Source: JAVXAG01 sp040307645 (lineage in GTDB: Bacteria > Bacillota > Clostridia > Peptostreptococcales > Anaerovoracaceae). From it: DNA of 23,734 nt. Of the stretch, positions 1 through 9,472 are shown in pieces. The notes under the pieces are model-generated. The model was given only the letters and a program-made list of their open reading frames with translations, was not told the origin of the DNA and did not search any database. The DNA lies in NCBI GenBank assembly GCA_040307645.1, contig JAWRJF010000066.1, positions 1 to 23,734 on the forward strand. The letters are read 5' to 3'. The stretch's first letter is position 1, and every line of letters starts with the position of its first letter. The translations under genes and the position numbers were made by a program.

Positions 1-486
1 ATACCTGTTCATATGGTAGAAACAATAAATAAACTTATTAGAGTATCGAGACAACTATTACAAACCTATGGAAGAGAGCCTTTACCTGAAGAAATAGCAA
101 CAGAAATGGGTATTTCTGTTGATAAAGTTAGAGAAATTCAAAAAATTGCCCAGGAACCAGTATCATTGGAGACACCTATTGGTGAAGAAGAGGACAGCCA
201 TTTAGGTGATTTTATTCCAGATGATGATGTACCTGCTCCTGCAGAAGCAGCTGCGTTTTCAATGCTAAAAGAACAATTAGTTGAAGTCCTTGATACACTT
301 ACTGATAGGGAGCAAAAAGTGTTAAAGCTTAGATTCGGTTTAGAGGATGGAAGAGCTAGAACATTGGAAGAGGTTGGAAAAGAATTCGATGTAACTAGAG
401 AAAGAATCAGACAGATTGAAGCTAAGGCTTTAAGAAAGCTTAGACATCCTAGCAGAAGTAAAAAATTAAAGGATTACTTGGAGTAA
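1..486 (+). CDS. rpoD: RNA polymerase sigma factor RpoD/SigA, 3' part (5' end outside window)
   Basis: C-terminal part of the housekeeping sigma-70 factor, which directs core RNA polymerase to -35/-10 promoters. The frame is open from base 1 and reads IPVHMVETINKL, a well-conserved stretch of region 3, so the ATG at 13 is internal and not the gene start. Region 3 continues through REPLPEEIATEMGIS and the VSLETPIGEEEDS segment. Region 4 follows: LTDREQKVLKLRFGLEDG, then the region 4.2 helix-turn-helix VTRERIRQIEAKALRKLR that contacts the -35 element. The ending HPSRSKKLKDYLE is usual for clostridial SigA. The stop is 3 bases before trmK and the GGAG for trmK lies in the last rpoD codons, so the two are probably co-transcribed and coupled. 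Confidence 0.97.
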   Translation: MPVHMVETINKLIRVSRQLLQTYGREPLPEEIATEMGISVDKVREIQKIAQEPVSLETPIGEEEDSHLGDFIPDDDVPAPAEAAAFSMLKEQLVEVLDTLTDREQKVLKLRFGLEDGRARTLEEVGKEFDVTRERIRQIEAKALRKLRHPSRSKKLKDYLE

Positions 487-489
487 AAT

Positions 490-1167
490 ATGAAGCTAAG
501 CGATCGACTACAGATGATAGCAGATGAAATAAATATAGGTGAAACCATGGCTGATATTGGAACTGACCATGGTTTTTTGCCACTATACCTGCTAGAAACA
601 AAAAAGTGTAAAAAAGCAATTATGGCGGATATAAGCCAGGGCTCACTACAAAAAGCGAGAGAAAACTGCCAGTTATATTTCCCGGAAAAAGTTTTTGATC
701 TTAGACAGGGAAGTGGTATTGAAGTATTGAAGGATGGAGAGGTTGATACTGTAGTAATAGCAGGTATGGGCGGGATATTAATGACAGAAATACTTGGAAA
801 AGATATAGAAAAAAGCCATTCAATAAAAAAGTATATTCTTCAACCTAGAAATAATATTGGGAAGTTGAGAGAGTGGCTCTCAAAAAACTCTTTTACCATA
901 ATTAAAGAACAATTAGTTAGGGAAAGTAAGTTTATTTGGGAAGTACTTACTGTAGTTAATGAAAATCCAATACACTATGAGCTGCCTAGATCTCTTCTTA
1001 CATGTAAAGGACCATTACTTAAAGAGTTTTTGTACAATAAGTTAAACATGGAAGTTTATATTGAAGAAAACATTGGAAAGGCAAAGGATCCTGATTTGGA
1101 AAAATTAAAGGAATGTCAATATAGAATTCACTATATAAAAGAAATGATAGGTGATTTATATGGATAA
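490..1167 (+). CDS. trmK: tRNA (adenine(22)-N1)-methyltransferase TrmK
   Basis: SAM-dependent methyltransferase of the TrmK (YqfN) family, which makes m1A at position 22 of bacterial tRNAs. The 225-residue product has the usual family length. The Rossmann SAM site is MADIGTDHGFLPLYL (about residues 20-34), followed by the acidic strand end IMADISQGSLQKAREN (about 44-59). The catalytic-region motif is VVIAGMGGILMTEIL (about 88-102), and LQPRNNIGKLREWL follows. The C-terminal third is a helical, coiled-coil-like extension, as in known TrmK proteins. It starts 3 bases after rpoD, with the RBS in the rpoD end, and overlaps the likely nif3 start by 8 bases. The rpoD-trmK-nif3 order is conserved in Firmicutes, which supports the call. 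Confidence 0.95.
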   Translation: MKLSDRLQMIADEINIGETMADIGTDHGFLPLYLLETKKCKKAIMADISQGSLQKARENCQLYFPEKVFDLRQGSGIEVLKDGEVDTVVIAGMGGILMTEILGKDIEKSHSIKKYILQPRNNIGKLREWLSKNSFTIIKEQLVRESKFIWEVLTVVNENPIHYELPRSLLTCKGPLLKEFLYNKLNMEVYIEENIGKAKDPDLEKLKECQYRIHYIKEMIGDLYG

Positions 1168-1936
1168 AAAAAAGTTAATAGAAATTATCGAAGGTATTGC
1201 ACCACCTGAACTAGCAGAGCCTTGGGACAACTGTGGATTACAGGTAAACGTCGGTAAGAATGATATAAAAAAAATACTTATCGCTTTAGAAATTACAAAT
1301 GATGTGGTGGAAGAGGCTATAACTCGCAATGCAGATATAATAATAACTCATCATCCCCTTATATTTGGAAGTCTTAAATGTGTTGACGATAATAATTTTA
1401 TCGGAAATTACATATGCAAACTTATTCAAAATAATATTTCTGTGTATTCATGTCATACGAATTTTGATAAAGTAGATGGCGGTAATAATGATTACATTGC
1501 ACAAATCTTAGAACTTTCACAAATAAGACATTTTAGTAATAATAGGAATGATTTTTGTAGGATTGGTATATTACCAAAGGAAATGACTTTTATTGATTTC
1601 ATTAAATTTGCAGCAAAAGCTTTAAACTGTGATACTTCTCAATTTAAAGCAGTGGGAGACTTAAACAAAAGAATTAGTTTGGTAGGAGTTTGTACAGGCT
1701 CTGGGGCTGAATTTTGGGAGGATGCAAAAGATGAGGGATGTGATGTATTTGTAACTGGTGATATTAAATATCATCAAGGACAGATTATGAGAGAACAACA
1801 ATTTTGTGTTTTAGATTGTGGACATTATCATACCGAGAAAATTTTTAATGAAAACTTTTTTAGTTTAATTAGTCAAAAGTTGACGGATGTAGATATTATT
1901 TTATCAGATGAAGATATCAATCCATTTATTATATAA
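1160..1936 (+). CDS. Nif3-like dinuclear metal centre protein (YqfO/YbgI family)
   Basis: Member of the Nif3/YqfO family, a conserved protein that forms toroidal hexamers with a two-metal site; its cellular role is still uncertain (GTP cyclohydrolase I type 2 homologue in older annotation). Metal-binding motifs are present: PWDNCGLQV near the N-terminus, IITHHPLIF (His pair), CHTNFDKVDGGNNDYIA, and GDIKYHQGQ with DCGHYHTEK near the C-terminus. At 258 residues it is the short form without the extra central domain of Bacillus YqfO, close to E. coli YbgI in length. I chose the ATG at 1160 rather than the GTG at 1151, because AGGTGA (1149-1154) is then correctly placed and the protein starts MDKKKLIEIIEGIAPPELA, the usual family start. 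It overlaps the end of trmK by 8 bases. Confidence 0.93.
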   Translation: MDKKKLIEIIEGIAPPELAEPWDNCGLQVNVGKNDIKKILIALEITNDVVEEAITRNADIIITHHPLIFGSLKCVDDNNFIGNYICKLIQNNISVYSCHTNFDKVDGGNNDYIAQILELSQIRHFSNNRNDFCRIGILPKEMTFIDFIKFAAKALNCDTSQFKAVGDLNKRISLVGVCTGSGAEFWEDAKDEGCDVFVTGDIKYHQGQIMREQQFCVLDCGHYHTEKIFNENFFSLISQKLTDVDIILSDEDINPFII

Positions 1937-1951
1937 ATTAAGGGCAAATAT

Positions 1952-3049
1952 ATGAAAAGATACATGATTACTTTTATAACTACAGTTATTTTTATTATTG
2001 CATTTACTAATATTTCTATTGCATCTTCAGAAAGTGAAGCTAAAATATATATCACAGGGGATTTGATGTGTCAATATAAGCAACAAATTGAAGGAAAACC
2101 TTATGGCTTCTTTGATTTTAACCATACTTTTAAATATGCAAAAGAGATTTTTAAGGATGGGGATTTGGTAATTGGAAATCTGGAGACAATGATATCTAGT
2201 AGTAATAAATTATCTCTAGAGGTTAATAAAGTGGAAGGAAAACCATATCTAAATTCACCTAATGAGTTTTTAGATGCTGTTAAAAATGCTGGATATAATG
2301 TTTTGGTAAACGCAAATAACCATAATTGTGATACTAATTATAATGGTATAATAGAAACATTAGACCAAATAGATAAAAAGAACCTTTTACATACAGGTTT
2401 ATTTAGAGATGGAAAAGAAAAACGATATATTATAAAAGATGTAAATGGAATTAAAATAGGTATATTATCCTACGCAACATATTACAACCAAAAAGAAGAC
2501 AATATGTCATTGTTTCAACGGTTATTTATGCTTAACAGATATTCTAAAATTAAAATCAGTTCAGACATTAAGAAAATGAAAGCCGATGGCGTAGATTTTA
2601 TTATTGCATATAATCATTGGGGGTCTGAATATACCAATATAGAAAATTCTAAACAAATAAAATATGCAATGGAAATGGCTGAAGCGGGGGTGGATTTTAT
2701 AGCAGGTTCACATCCTCATGCGTTACAAAAATACGATATTTTACAAACTAAAGATAACAGAAAGGTACCTGTAATATACTCACTAGGAAATTTTGTATCA
2801 CATATGACTAAATCTCCTATTACAAAAGACACTATAATACTAAAAGTTACATTGTCGAAAGACAAAGGAAGAGTTTCAATAAAAGAAGAAGGCTATTATC
2901 CTTGTACAATGTATGAAAAATTTGGAAATTATAGTTATGTTTTAGTACCATGTTGTTCTAAATATAATGGAAATTATCATGATGATGAGTTAAATGATAC
3001 ACACAAAAGGATATCTCAAATAATCGGAGATAAGATAGATATTTTATAA
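1952..3049 (+). CDS. CapA-family secreted metallophosphatase-like protein
   Basis: Protein of the CapA / poly-gamma-glutamate biosynthesis family, which has a calcineurin-like metallophosphatase fold; most members have no proven substrate. Residues 1-25 form a signal peptide (two Lys/Arg, a hydrophobic stretch, then IASSES) without a lipobox, so the protein is probably exported. Family motifs appear in order: ITGDLMCQ (about 33-40), NLETMIS, NANNHNCDTNYNGIIETLDQ, ILSYATYYN, YNHWGSEYT, AGSHPHALQ and YSLGNFVSH. The 365-residue length fits a single-domain CapA protein. It starts 15 bases after nif3 with a modest AAGGG RBS and is probably the last gene of the rpoD operon. No capBC genes are nearby, so a role in polyglutamate capsule synthesis is not supported here. 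Confidence 0.85.
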   Translation: MKRYMITFITTVIFIIAFTNISIASSESEAKIYITGDLMCQYKQQIEGKPYGFFDFNHTFKYAKEIFKDGDLVIGNLETMISSSNKLSLEVNKVEGKPYLNSPNEFLDAVKNAGYNVLVNANNHNCDTNYNGIIETLDQIDKKNLLHTGLFRDGKEKRYIIKDVNGIKIGILSYATYYNQKEDNMSLFQRLFMLNRYSKIKISSDIKKMKADGVDFIIAYNHWGSEYTNIENSKQIKYAMEMAEAGVDFIAGSHPHALQKYDILQTKDNRKVPVIYSLGNFVSHMTKSPITKDTIILKVTLSKDKGRVSIKEEGYYPCTMYEKFGNYSYVLVPCCSKYNGNYHDDELNDTHKRISQIIGDKIDIL

Positions 3050-3081
3050 ATCACGGACTAGTATTATATGATGTTTTGTGT

Positions 3082-3087
3082 TATAAT
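3082..3087 (+). promoter_or_regulatory. -10 box of the rnpB promoter
   Basis: A consensus TATAAT lies 7 bases before the expected 5' end of RNase P RNA. No good -35 hexamer is seen 16-18 bases upstream. Confidence 0.6.
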
Positions 3088-3093
3088 ACTAAT

Positions 3094-3443
3094 GTTTTGG
3101 GGAAGTCAGACAATCGCGTGCTTTATGCATGAGGAAAGTCCGGGCTCCACAGGGCAAGGATGCCAGATAACGTCTGGCGTAGGTAACTATAGGGAAAGTG
3201 CAACAGAAACATTCCGCCGAAACGGGTAATGCCGTGGTAAGGTTGAAATGGTGAGGTAAGAGCTCACCGGCGTCATGGAGACATGGCGGCCGTGTAAACC
3301 CCATCCGGAGCAAGACCAAAATGGGCATTTTAGATGGCGGCCCGTCATCGCCCGAGAGGTAGGTCGCATGAGCGTGCAGTGATGTTACGCCTTAGATAGA
3401 TGATTGTCTAATACAGAACCCGGCTTACGACTTGCCCAAAACT
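3094..3443 (+). ncRNA. rnpB: RNase P RNA, bacterial type A
   Basis: Catalytic RNA of RNase P, which trims the 5' leader of precursor tRNAs. Universal core sequences are present: GAGGAAAGTCCGGGCTCC near the 5' end (about 3130-3147) and its 3' partner ACAGAACCCGGCTTA (about 3414-3428). The P1 helix pairs 3094-3107 (GTTTTGGGGAAGTC) with 3429-3442 (GACTTGCCCAAAAC) with one mismatch, which fixes the ends. The block around 3294-3330 (GTAAACCCCATCCGGAGCAA, then GACCAAAATGGG) matches the P15-P17 region of type A RNAs such as that of E. coli rather than the Bacillus type B. A -10 box sits just upstream and an intrinsic terminator just downstream, so it is an independent transcription unit. Confidence 0.96.
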
Positions 3444-3464
3444 ATATAATTTATGAGAAATCGA

Positions 3465-3489
3465 CCTATGAATTATTCATGGGTTTTTT
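3465..3489 (+). terminator. Intrinsic terminator of rnpB
   Basis: An 8-bp stem (CCTATGAA with TTCATGGG, one G-T pair) and a 3-base loop are followed by six T. Confidence 0.85.
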
Positions 3490-3538
3490 GTTTCAATAAA
3501 AAGGTAAAATAATACAAGAAAGAGGTAAGAGTGAAATT

Positions 3539-4906
3539 ATGGAAGTAAAAAAAGAAAATGAAAAACATGTAAATAAAATGGGGACAATGCCCATAGGTAA
3601 ATTATTATCATCTATGGCATGGCCTGCTATATTATCAATGACGATTAATGCATTGTATAACATAGTAGACAGTATTTTTGTAGCCATGATTAACGAAGAT
3701 GCATTAACTGCAGTTTCATTAATTCTTCCTATACAGATGTTAATGATTTCCTTAGCAGTAGGAAGCGGGGTAGGAGTAAACTCCTTAATTGCTAGAAGAC
3801 TGGGGGCTAGGAAATTTGATGACGCAAATAAAGCAGCTAGTATAAGTTTACGAATTGCTTTTTTTAACTATATATTGTTTGCTATTTTTGGGGTATTTTT
3901 TGCAACTCCATTTATAAAAGCTTATTCAGATAATCCGTATATTGTTGAAAATGGAATATCATATCTTAAAATAATTACCATATTTTCTGTTTTCATAATG
4001 TTCCAGATCATATTTGAAAAGGTATTGCAAGCCACAGGTAATATGATTGCCCCAATGCTGATTAGTTTAAGTGGCGCTATAACAAATATAATTTTGGATC
4101 CTATTTTAATTTTTGGTCTTCTAGGGTTCCCTGAATTAGGTGTTGCAGGGGCGGCTATTGCCACAGTAATCGGTCAAGCATTTGCAATGTTTGTAGCGGT
4201 AATTATTGTATTTAGGAAAGAACATCAGGTTAAAATACAATTAAAAGGCTTTAAAATGGATTGGTCTATAGTCAAGGATATTTATATAGTAGGATTACCT
4301 TCAATAATAATGCAATCAGTAGCATCGGTAATGTTAATTGGATATAACGCAATACTTGCAACAGTATCTACTACCGCGGTTGCTGTATTAGGATGCTATA
4401 ACAAACTACAGTCTTTTGTATTTATGCCTGTATTTGGTCTTAACCAAGGCGCAATGCCTATTATGGGATACAATTTTGGTGCAAAGGATAAGCATAGATT
4501 AATGGAGACATATAAAAAAGCACTTTTAGTAGCTATAATAGTTATGGCATTAGGAACTATGTTATTTCAATTAATTCCAGTGCAACTTTTGAAATTATTC
4601 AGTGCTTCTGATGAGATGATAGCTATGGGCGTTCCTGCACTTAGACTTATAAGTTTATGTTTTGTACCGGCAGCCTTTGGAATAATAAATGCAACTTTTT
4701 TTCAGGGAACAGGACACGGCGTATATAGTTTAGTTGCATCAATTCTTAGACAACTAGTTGGTATTCTTCCTATAGCCTATATATTAGTGAAATATGCGGG
4801 AATATCAATTTCATGGGCGTCTTTCCCATTAGCTGAAATAATTGGGCTTATTTATTCTCTCGTTATGATGAAGATATTATACAATAAAGAAATTAAAAAC
4901 TTATAA
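3539..4906 (+). CDS. MATE family multidrug/cation efflux transporter (MepA-like)
   Basis: Integral-membrane antiporter of the MATE family, which exports cationic drugs or metabolites using the Na+ or H+ gradient. The 455-residue length and about 12 hydrophobic segments fit the family. The N-terminal half has PIGKLLSSMAWPAILSMTIN, then ALYNIVDSIFVA and VGSGVGVNSLIARRLGA, all typical of MepA/NorM-type proteins. The second repeat carries the parallel PSIIMQS and FGLNQGAMPIMGYNFGA motifs. The RBS is AAGAGGTAAG about 10 bases before the ATG. It follows the rnpB terminator and is closed by its own terminator, so it is probably monocistronic. A weak TTGTTT/TAATAC pair (3488-3515) may be its promoter. 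Substrate cannot be told from sequence. Confidence 0.93.
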   Translation: MEVKKENEKHVNKMGTMPIGKLLSSMAWPAILSMTINALYNIVDSIFVAMINEDALTAVSLILPIQMLMISLAVGSGVGVNSLIARRLGARKFDDANKAASISLRIAFFNYILFAIFGVFFATPFIKAYSDNPYIVENGISYLKIITIFSVFIMFQIIFEKVLQATGNMIAPMLISLSGAITNIILDPILIFGLLGFPELGVAGAAIATVIGQAFAMFVAVIIVFRKEHQVKIQLKGFKMDWSIVKDIYIVGLPSIIMQSVASVMLIGYNAILATVSTTAVAVLGCYNKLQSFVFMPVFGLNQGAMPIMGYNFGAKDKHRLMETYKKALLVAIIVMALGTMLFQLIPVQLLKLFSASDEMIAMGVPALRLISLCFVPAAFGIINATFFQGTGHGVYSLVASILRQLVGILPIAYILVKYAGISISWASFPLAEIIGLIYSLVMMKILYNKEIKNL

Positions 4907-4925
4907 CAAAATCAATTATGGATAA

Positions 4926-4951
4926 GGGAGCCTAACAAGGCTCTTCTTTTT
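4926..4951 (+). terminator. Intrinsic terminator after the MATE gene
   Basis: GGGAGCCT pairs with AGGCTCTT around an AACA loop and is followed by CTTTTT. Confidence 0.85.
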
Positions 4952-5097
4952 ATACAAAATATTGAAATATCAACGTTTTGCTGTATTATACACCAAAATA
5001 ATACTAAAGTAGTATAGAAAAAACGCTGCTTGAATAGTGATAAATAAAAAGAAAAGTGATAAGATTAATTAGGATATTGTAGTTTAAGGAGATATGG

Positions 5098-8000
5098 ATG
5101 AAATTAGGTATTGATGTGGGTTCAACAACAGTAAAACTGGTGTTGCTCGGAGATGAAAATGAAATATTATATTCAAAATACGAAAGACATATGTCGAATG
5201 TATTTGAAAAAGTGAAAGAACTATTAGAAGATCTACATAAAGAAAAAGGTAATATTATTATCAAGCCAACAATAACTGGCTCAGGAGGATTAGCCTTATC
5301 ACAGCTACTAGATATTCATTTTGAACAAGAGGTGATATCTTGCAGTACTGCGGTTGAAGAAATGATACCTGAAACTGATGTAGCTATTGAATTAGGGGGA
5401 GAAGACGCAAAGATTACATTTTATGGAGCTACAGTAGAACAACGAATGAATGGAACTTGTGCAGGTGGTACAGGTGCTTTTATTGATCAGATGGCAGTCT
5501 TGTTAAACACTGACGCTACTGGTTTAAATGACGCTGCAAAAAAACACAAAATGATTTATCCAATTGCTGCCAGATGTGGTGTATTTGCAAAGACAGATAT
5601 ACAACCATTGATTAATGAAGGTGCTTCAATAGAAGACTTATCTGCGTCGATTTTTCAAGCGGTTGTAAACCAGACAATTAGTGGTTTGGCTTGTGGTCGT
5701 CCTATTAAAGGCAACGTTGCGTTTTTAGGCGGTCCCTTATCATTTTTGTCAGAACTTAGAAATAGATTTATTGAGACTTTAGGACTAAAAATGTCCCAAG
5801 TGGTTTTCCCTGCAGAATCTAAGTATTTTGTTGCTATTGGGGCAGCCCTTCTTGCAGAGAAAAATGATACTCAGCAGCTTGAGGATATTGTGAATAAAAT
5901 TAATCATGCAGATCAGCGTAAGCTTTCTGAAACTAAACATATTGAACCTTTATTTAGTTCAAGAGAAGAATATTATAAATTTATATCAAGACACGATCAG
6001 AATAAAATTAAAAGAAAAGAAATCAAAAAAGCTAGAGGAAAGACATTTTTGGGTATTGATGCAGGATCTACAACTACTAAAGCTGCATTAATTGATGAGG
6101 ATAAAAATCTTCTATATTCATTCTATAGGGGGAATGAGGGAAAACCTTTAGAAGCAACTAAATTAATGTTAAAAGAGTTATATGACCTATTACCTAAGAA
6201 TGCTTACATAGCAAATACCGCTGTCACAGGATATGGTGAGAATTTAATTAAAGCAGCCTTTAGGGCCGATTTAGGTGAAATTGAAACTATGGCACATTAT
6301 AAAGCTGCAGAAGAATTTCTCCCTGGTGTAGAGTTTATCCTTGATATTGGTGGTCAGGATATGAAATGCATGAAAATTAGGGATGGTGCAATATATAATA
6401 TAATGTTAAACGAAGCATGTTCATCTGGATGTGGGTCATTCCTTGAAACCTATGCAAAATCAGTAAATTTAGACACGCCTTCTTTTGCTGCGGAGGCTTT
6501 ATTTGCTAAGAGTCCTGTAGATTTAGGAACACGATGTACAGTTTTTATGAACTCAAAGGTTAAGCAGGCCCAAAAAGAAGGAGCAACAATAGGCGATATT
6601 TCTGCAGGTCTCTCTTATTCAGTAATAAAAAATGCACTGTATAAGGTAATCAAACTTAGAAATTCAGAGGAAGCTGGAACAAAAATAGTAGTCCAAGGTG
6701 GAACCTTTATGAATAATGCTGTGCTTAGAAGTATAGAGCGAATTATTGGTAAAGATGTAGTTCGACCTGATATTGCCGGTCTAATGGGAGCTTATGGTGC
6801 GGCATTGATTGGTAAGGAAAACTATATTGATGGTACTGAGTCATCTATTTTAAATAAAGAAGAATTAGATAGCTTTACAGTTGAAAACACACATGCTAGA
6901 TGCAAAGGCTGTGAAAACCAATGTATTTTAACAGTAAACAGATTCCATGATGGTTCGAAGTTTATCACAGGTAATAGATGTGAGAAGGGTGCTGGCAAAA
7001 TCAGTGAAACTAGAGAGTTACCAAACTTATATGATTATAAATTCAAACGTTTATTTGGTTATAAACCTATTTCAGAGTTTGAAGCAACTAGGGGTACTGT
7101 TGCTATCCCTAGGGTATTGAATATGTATGAGAACTATCCGTTTTGGTTTACGTTCTTTTCTGCTTTAAAATTTCAGGTAATTCTTTCTCCTTCATCAAAT
7201 AAATCACTTTATGAAAAAGGCATGGAGACTATCTCATCAGATACGGCTTGTTATCCTGCAAAACTGGTTCATGGTCATATAAAGTGGTTAGTAGATGCAG
7301 GAGAACAATGGATATTTTATCCATGTATAAATTATGAAATAAAAGAGGATTCTACTTCAGCAAACCATTATAATTGCCCAATAGTAGCAACATACCCTGA
7401 GGTGATTGCTAATAATATGGATGATTTGTTTAAAGATAAATTGGTAAGATTTTCCCATCCATTTTTACCATATGATAATGATAAAAGACTCATCGATGAG
7501 TTAACAAAAGTTTTGGGGATTTTTCATATTTCTAGAGATGAAATTTCTAAAGCAGTGGAAAAAGGAAGAGCGGAAGATATAAGGTTTAAAAATGATATAA
7601 TGAAACAAGGCGAATATGCTTTAAAATGGGCAAGAAACCATAATAAAAAGTGTATAGTATTATCAGGGAGACCTTATCATTTAGATCCAGAAATAAACCA
7701 TGGAATTGATAAACTGATAAACTCCTTTGACATGGTTGTATTGACTGAGGATTCAGTTGCTCATATGGATAATATTAATAGGCCTATTAGAGTTTTGGAT
7801 CAATGGATGTATCATTCAAGATTATACAAAGCTGCAACATTTGTTGGTAAATGTGATGACGTGGAAATAATTCAGTTAAATTCTTTTGGCTGTGGATTAG
7901 ATGCTGTTACGACCGATCAAGTTGAAGAGATATGTAGAAATAACAATAAGTTATATACTGTTTTAAAAATAGACGAAGGGCTAAATCTAGGTGCTGCCAA

Positions 8001-9402
8001 AATAAGAATCAGATCACTTAAAGCAGCAATAGAAGAAAGAGAAAAAAATAATGTTAAACCTATACCATGTGATCAACCTTATAAAAGAAAGGTCTTCACA
8101 AAGGAAATGAGAGAGTCGCATAATATTTTGGTCCCTCAAATGTCACCAATTCATTTTATGTTTTTAGAACCTGCTATAAACTCTTGTGGGTATAATGCCG
8201 TTTTGCTGCCACCGGTAGATAAAAATTCGGTTGAAGAAGGATTAAAATATATTAATAATGATGCATGTTATCCTACAATTGTAACTTTAGGCCAAATTAT
8301 TTCTGCATTAAAGTCAGGCAAGTATGATCTGGATAAGACGGCGGTATTTATGTCCCAGACTGGTGGAGGTTGTAGAGCTAGTAATTATATTCCTCTATTA
8401 AGAAAGGCTCTTACAGACTTAAATATGGGTCAAATTCCAGTAGTAAGTTTTAATGCGGCAGGGCTCGAAACAAATCCAGGATTTAAAATTACTGCAAAAA
8501 TGGGAATGCGTCTTGTACTGGCAGTGGTATATGGGGACGTTTTAATGAGAGTGTTATATAGAACAAGGCCATATGAAAAAGAAAAAGGTTCAGCAGAAGC
8601 TATCATAGAAAAATGGAAGGATAGGATTACTGAAAATTGTATAAACTGCAATATAAGAACTTTTAGACGCAACATAAAGAAAATAGTTGAGGAATTTGAT
8701 GAACTACCGAGAATGGATGTTATAAAACCAAGGGTTGGTGTCGTAGGCGAAATTCTAGTTAAATATCATCCAAATGCAAATAATGACATTGTCGGTATTA
8801 TAGAAGAAGAAGGCGGAGAGGCTGTTGTATTAGATTTGTTAGATTTCTTTTTATATGGTATGTATAGTAAAAAATTTAACTATGAGCATCTTTCAGGTTC
8901 ATATAAAAATATGATAATTAATCAATATGCTATAAAGATAATCGAGTGGCTTAGAAAACCGGCAAGGGAGGCATTAAGAAAAAGTAAGCATTTTATAGAA
9001 CCTTCATATATTGAAGAAACTGCTGCTGAGGCCTCGAAAATTATTTCCCTAGGAAACCAGTGTGGAGAAGGATGGTTGCTTACAGGTGAAATGGTAGAAC
9101 TAATAAATAGCGGTGTAAGGAACATTTTATGTCTTCAACCATTTGCATGTCTTCCAAATCATGTGACAGGAAAAGGCATGATGAAGGCACTTAGACATTA
9201 TAATGAAAAGGCAAATATAACTGCCATTGATTATGATCCTGGGGCTAGTGATGTAAATCAATTAAACAGAATTAAGTTGATGATGGCAACAGCTCATAAG
9301 AATTTAAAAGATGAAGAATCAAAGTCTATTAACCTAAAAGACAAACGAAAAGAGTTGAAAAAAACAACAGACAAAGCTACTGAAGCGAAAAAATGTGTCT
9401 AA
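5098..9402 (+). CDS. Large 2-hydroxyacyl-CoA dehydratase activase (two BadF/BcrA-type ATPase domains plus DUF2229)
   Basis: A 1434-residue member of the activator-ATPase family whose small members (HgdC/CompA type) drive ATP-dependent electron transfer into 2-hydroxyacyl-CoA dehydratases and benzoyl-CoA reductases. Two ASKHA domains are seen. The first opens with LGIDVGSTTVKL (about residue 3) and carries GGEDAKITFYG and NGTCAGGTGAFIDQ. The second opens with FLGIDAGSTTTKA (about 316) and carries DIGGQDMKCMK and NEACSSGCGSFLE, where Cys residues would bind the bridging 4Fe-4S cluster. A Cys cluster CKGCENQC and GNRCEKG follows at about 601-630. After that comes the DUF2229/activase-associated region from about 676 (YPFWFTFF, DTACYPAKLVHGH) and a C-terminal part related to dehydratase subunits (QTGGGCRASNY; CLQPFACLPNHVTGKGM). 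The RBS TAAGGAG is 6-7 bases before the ATG. The gene stands alone, so its partner dehydratase is unknown. Confidence 0.93.
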   Translation: MKLGIDVGSTTVKLVLLGDENEILYSKYERHMSNVFEKVKELLEDLHKEKGNIIIKPTITGSGGLALSQLLDIHFEQEVISCSTAVEEMIPETDVAIELGGEDAKITFYGATVEQRMNGTCAGGTGAFIDQMAVLLNTDATGLNDAAKKHKMIYPIAARCGVFAKTDIQPLINEGASIEDLSASIFQAVVNQTISGLACGRPIKGNVAFLGGPLSFLSELRNRFIETLGLKMSQVVFPAESKYFVAIGAALLAEKNDTQQLEDIVNKINHADQRKLSETKHIEPLFSSREEYYKFISRHDQNKIKRKEIKKARGKTFLGIDAGSTTTKAALIDEDKNLLYSFYRGNEGKPLEATKLMLKELYDLLPKNAYIANTAVTGYGENLIKAAFRADLGEIETMAHYKAAEEFLPGVEFILDIGGQDMKCMKIRDGAIYNIMLNEACSSGCGSFLETYAKSVNLDTPSFAAEALFAKSPVDLGTRCTVFMNSKVKQAQKEGATIGDISAGLSYSVIKNALYKVIKLRNSEEAGTKIVVQGGTFMNNAVLRSIERIIGKDVVRPDIAGLMGAYGAALIGKENYIDGTESSILNKEELDSFTVENTHARCKGCENQCILTVNRFHDGSKFITGNRCEKGAGKISETRELPNLYDYKFKRLFGYKPISEFEATRGTVAIPRVLNMYENYPFWFTFFSALKFQVILSPSSNKSLYEKGMETISSDTACYPAKLVHGHIKWLVDAGEQWIFYPCINYEIKEDSTSANHYNCPIVATYPEVIANNMDDLFKDKLVRFSHPFLPYDNDKRLIDELTKVLGIFHISRDEISKAVEKGRAEDIRFKNDIMKQGEYALKWARNHNKKCIVLSGRPYHLDPEINHGIDKLINSFDMVVLTEDSVAHMDNINRPIRVLDQWMYHSRLYKAATFVGKCDDVEIIQLNSFGCGLDAVTTDQVEEICRNNNKLYTVLKIDEGLNLGAAKIRIRSLKAAIEEREKNNVKPIPCDQPYKRKVFTKEMRESHNILVPQMSPIHFMFLEPAINSCGYNAVLLPPVDKNSVEEGLKYINNDACYPTIVTLGQIISALKSGKYDLDKTAVFMSQTGGGCRASNYIPLLRKALTDLNMGQIPVVSFNAAGLETNPGFKITAKMGMRLVLAVVYGDVLMRVLYRTRPYEKEKGSAEAIIEKWKDRITENCINCNIRTFRRNIKKIVEEFDELPRMDVIKPRVGVVGEILVKYHPNANNDIVGIIEEEGGEAVVLDLLDFFLYGMYSKKFNYEHLSGSYKNMIINQYAIKIIEWLRKPAREALRKSKHFIEPSYIEETAAEASKIISLGNQCGEGWLLTGEMVELINSGVRNILCLQPFACLPNHVTGKGMMKALRHYNEKANITAIDYDPGASDVNQLNRIKLMMATAHKNLKDEESKSINLKDKRKELKKTTDKATEAKKCV

Positions 9403-9406
9403 ACCA

Positions 9407-9435
9407 TTGAAAGTAATGTTCTTTTAGTGTATAAT
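9407..9435 (+). promoter_or_regulatory. Sigma-A promoter of yebC
   Basis: TTGAAA (9407-9412), a 17-base spacer, and TATAAT (9430-9435), placed 38 bases before the yebC start codon. The -35 box lies 5 bases after the activase stop codon. Confidence 0.8.
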
Positions 9436-9472
9436 TCTATTGAAATTTACAGAAAGAATAGGAGGTGTCTCC

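Noticed and set aside
3089..3369. Two antisense ORFs (79 and 60 codons) across the RNase P RNA gene
   Set aside because: The plus strand is clearly rnpB; the minus-strand frames have no RBS and exist only because of the high GC of the RNA gene.
5098..9402. The very long activase as a fusion or assembly artefact
   Set aside because: Proteins of about 1400 residues with two activase domains and DUF2229 are a regular family in anaerobes; the frame is open throughout with motifs in the expected order.
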